Assembly (NCBI GenBank): GCA_024626585.1
Contig: JANKJI010000009.1
Location: forward strand, 45,162,739-45,172,818
Direction: 5' to 3'
From: Ginkgo biloba
Taxonomy: Eukaryota > Streptophyta > Ginkgoopsida > Ginkgoales > Ginkgoaceae
Length of the DNA stretch: 10,080 nt
Below, piece by piece: positions 9,111 to 10,080 of this stretch; position 1 is the stretch's first letter, and the number at the start of each line of letters is the position of its first letter. The notes below the pieces were generated by a model. The model saw nothing but the letters and a program-made list of their open reading frames with translations. It made no database searches and was not told the origin of the DNA. Both the position numbers and the translations under genes were made by a program.

Positions 9111-9173
9111 AAAAATCCATCACCTTGTGCATTAATTAGATGGATATGGGTATATTATCTCACCCAGTGAATT

Positions 9174-9184
9174 GAAGGGGGATC
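9174..9184 (+). promoter_or_regulatory. Candidate polypurine tract of the retrotransposon
   Basis: A run GAAGGGGGA in an AT-rich setting sits at the end of the non-coding tail and after the tandem array. Polypurine tracts prime second-strand synthesis directly upstream of the 3' LTR. A TG that could begin an LTR occurs a few bases later (9188). A similar purine run at 8153-8160 lies inside the tandem array and is a weaker candidate. Without a matching 5' LTR this is a position-based guess. Confidence 0.3.
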
Positions 9185-9370
9185 TCTTGATTGGTACCAT
9201 GGACACTTCAACATGTTCACTCAGATTAAATGATTATAGTACATCATTTATTAATATCTGAATAAAGAATATGGTGGAGAAAATTATTAAAGGGAAAAAA
9301 TTAGTCATTTTATCTCTCTAGAAATCTTTAGCTATTAGGGGGTATGAGAGGTGGATATTATCTCCTCTTC

Positions 9371-9419
9371 ACCCTTTGACTCTTTTTCCCTCCTCTTAGA
9401 GGGAAGTAGCCAAAGGGTT
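9371..9419. repeat. Imperfect inverted repeat (hairpin), arms about 21 bases
   Basis: The left arm ACCCTTTG...CCCTC (9371-9392) pairs with the right arm GAGGG...CAAAGGGT (9399-9419), with a six-base loop CTCTTA. The outer eight and inner five bases pair well, with mismatches and two extra bases between them. No T-run follows directly in a way that suggests a bacterial-type terminator. In this setting it may be an LTR structural element or a remnant of a small inverted-repeat insertion. Confidence 0.5.
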
Positions 9420-9904
9420 TCAATTTTTTTATTATGGATTTATTAGTGTAGTCTCAAATGTTGTGGCCTATGAATGGGCACCAAGATATAATGTTCTGAA
9501 ATATGAACCCTAAATGGGAGTTATTCTACGTATGCTATTTAATGAAAATTATTTTTTCTAAGTTTATATTTCTAGCAAGGTCATGATGTAAACCTTGGAA
9601 TGGTTATTTTCCATAATTATTTATGAAACACTATTTCTTTTAAGAGTCATTTGGTTATGTCATTGATTTTGAAAGTAAATATTCATTTTGACATGTTATT
9701 TAACATGAAGTTGTCTAGCAAGGATGTCATAAATGCCCAATAATGATCAATACTCTATTTTTTCTTAGTTTTTCATTTATCTAGGACATTGGGTACTATG
9801 GAAAAATAGAGTTTGGATGTTATTATTTCGCATGACTAGGATGGTGATGTTATCTAATTATGGAGTAATGCATTCAATTTCTCCCTTTGGGGTTTTCTTG
9901 AAAA

Positions 9905-9914
9905 GATATAAAAA
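9905..9914 (+). promoter_or_regulatory. TATA-like box, possible LTR promoter
   Basis: The sequence GATATAAAAAAAT (9905-9917) is a good plant TATA-like motif. It lies about 720 bases after the candidate LTR start, a distance seen in long plant LTRs. AT-rich DNA produces such motifs often, so the call rests mainly on position. Confidence 0.2.
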
Positions 9915-10080
9915 AATCCATGCTTCTTGACTTGTCGTACCTCACAACTACCCATGAGGTTAAAAGGTCTAGTGATACCATCGTATCATCCTTACTAGTG
10001 AATTCAAACCATTTGGTAATGCCTTTATTTTATTCTTATTAGCTAAATTTTTAGCCTTCTTAATTCTTCAAATTGTGCCA

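Larger units (their letters stand above)
1443..9184 (+). mobile_element. Decayed Ty3/gypsy LTR retrotransposon (internal region)
   Basis: The domain series Gag, protease, RNase H, reverse transcriptase, RNase H, integrase lies on one strand in an unbroken order, which is diagnostic of a Ty3/gypsy element. The extra RNase H and the long non-coding tail after integrase recall the plant Tat-type lineages; this placement is inference from memory of the family. The coding part spans about 5.7 kb (1443-7128). The right limit is set at a candidate polypurine tract (9174-9184), so 7129-9184 is assigned to the element with less certainty. At least ten frame changes, dozens of stops and lost catalytic residues show that it cannot move by its own proteins. 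The true left end and both LTRs are not defined. Confidence 0.88.
9185..10080 (+). other. Non-coding AT-rich block, possible start of 3' LTR
   Basis: No gene is visible. The block follows the candidate polypurine tract, contains a hairpin near 9371-9419 and a TATA-like box near 9905, and continues beyond the window. These are features a long plant LTR could have. I compared it by eye with 1-1442 and did not find a convincing direct repeat; one shared 8-mer (catgaggt, near 173 and 9953) is too little. If it is an LTR, it is longer than 890 bases, and its 5' partner lies mostly to the left of the window. Confidence 0.3.

Overview
The window looks like intergenic DNA from a large, repeat-rich plant nuclear genome. 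It is AT-rich and strongly CG-depleted. It holds no intact gene, no rRNA or tRNA that I can recognise, and no prokaryotic feature. Its main content is one very old, heavily mutated Ty3/gypsy LTR retrotransposon on the + strand. A seed plant is the safest host call. A gymnosperm such as a conifer would fit the family resemblance and the depth of decay, but the sequence does not prove it.

Layout: 1-150 may carry the tail of a different retroelement (weak). 151-1442 has nothing I can identify and is probably leader or LTR remnant. From about 1443 to 7128 the retroelement polyprotein can be followed almost continuously by moving between the three + strand frames: Gag (1443-2480), pre-protease region and aspartic protease (2481-3300), an RNase H of the extra 'archaeal-like' type (3301-3845), a linker (3846-4604), reverse transcriptase (4605-5248), the ordinary Ty3-type RNase H (5249-5800), and integrase with its C-terminal domain (5801-7128). 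The last segment ends in a plausible natural stop at 7126-7128. The reading is broken by at least ten frame changes and dozens of stop codons. Several catalytic residues are replaced: protease Asp-Ser/Thr-Gly, the RT YxDD box, one RNase H Asp, and the integrase second Asp and Glu. The copy is therefore dead.

Downstream of pol there is about 2 kb of non-coding DNA. 7129-7824 shows nothing. 7825-9110 is a previously hidden, very diverged tandem repeat of about 135 bases, with roughly ten recognisable cores. It is followed by a polypurine tract (9174-9184) and an AT-rich block containing an imperfect hairpin (9371-9419) and a TATA-like box (9905-9914). That block could be the start of a 3' LTR running off the window.

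The two points most worth a second look are the domain order, with a second RNase H placed between protease and RT, and the degenerate tandem array between integrase and the presumed polypurine tract. All short open reading frames in the window are chance openings or shadows of the decayed element.
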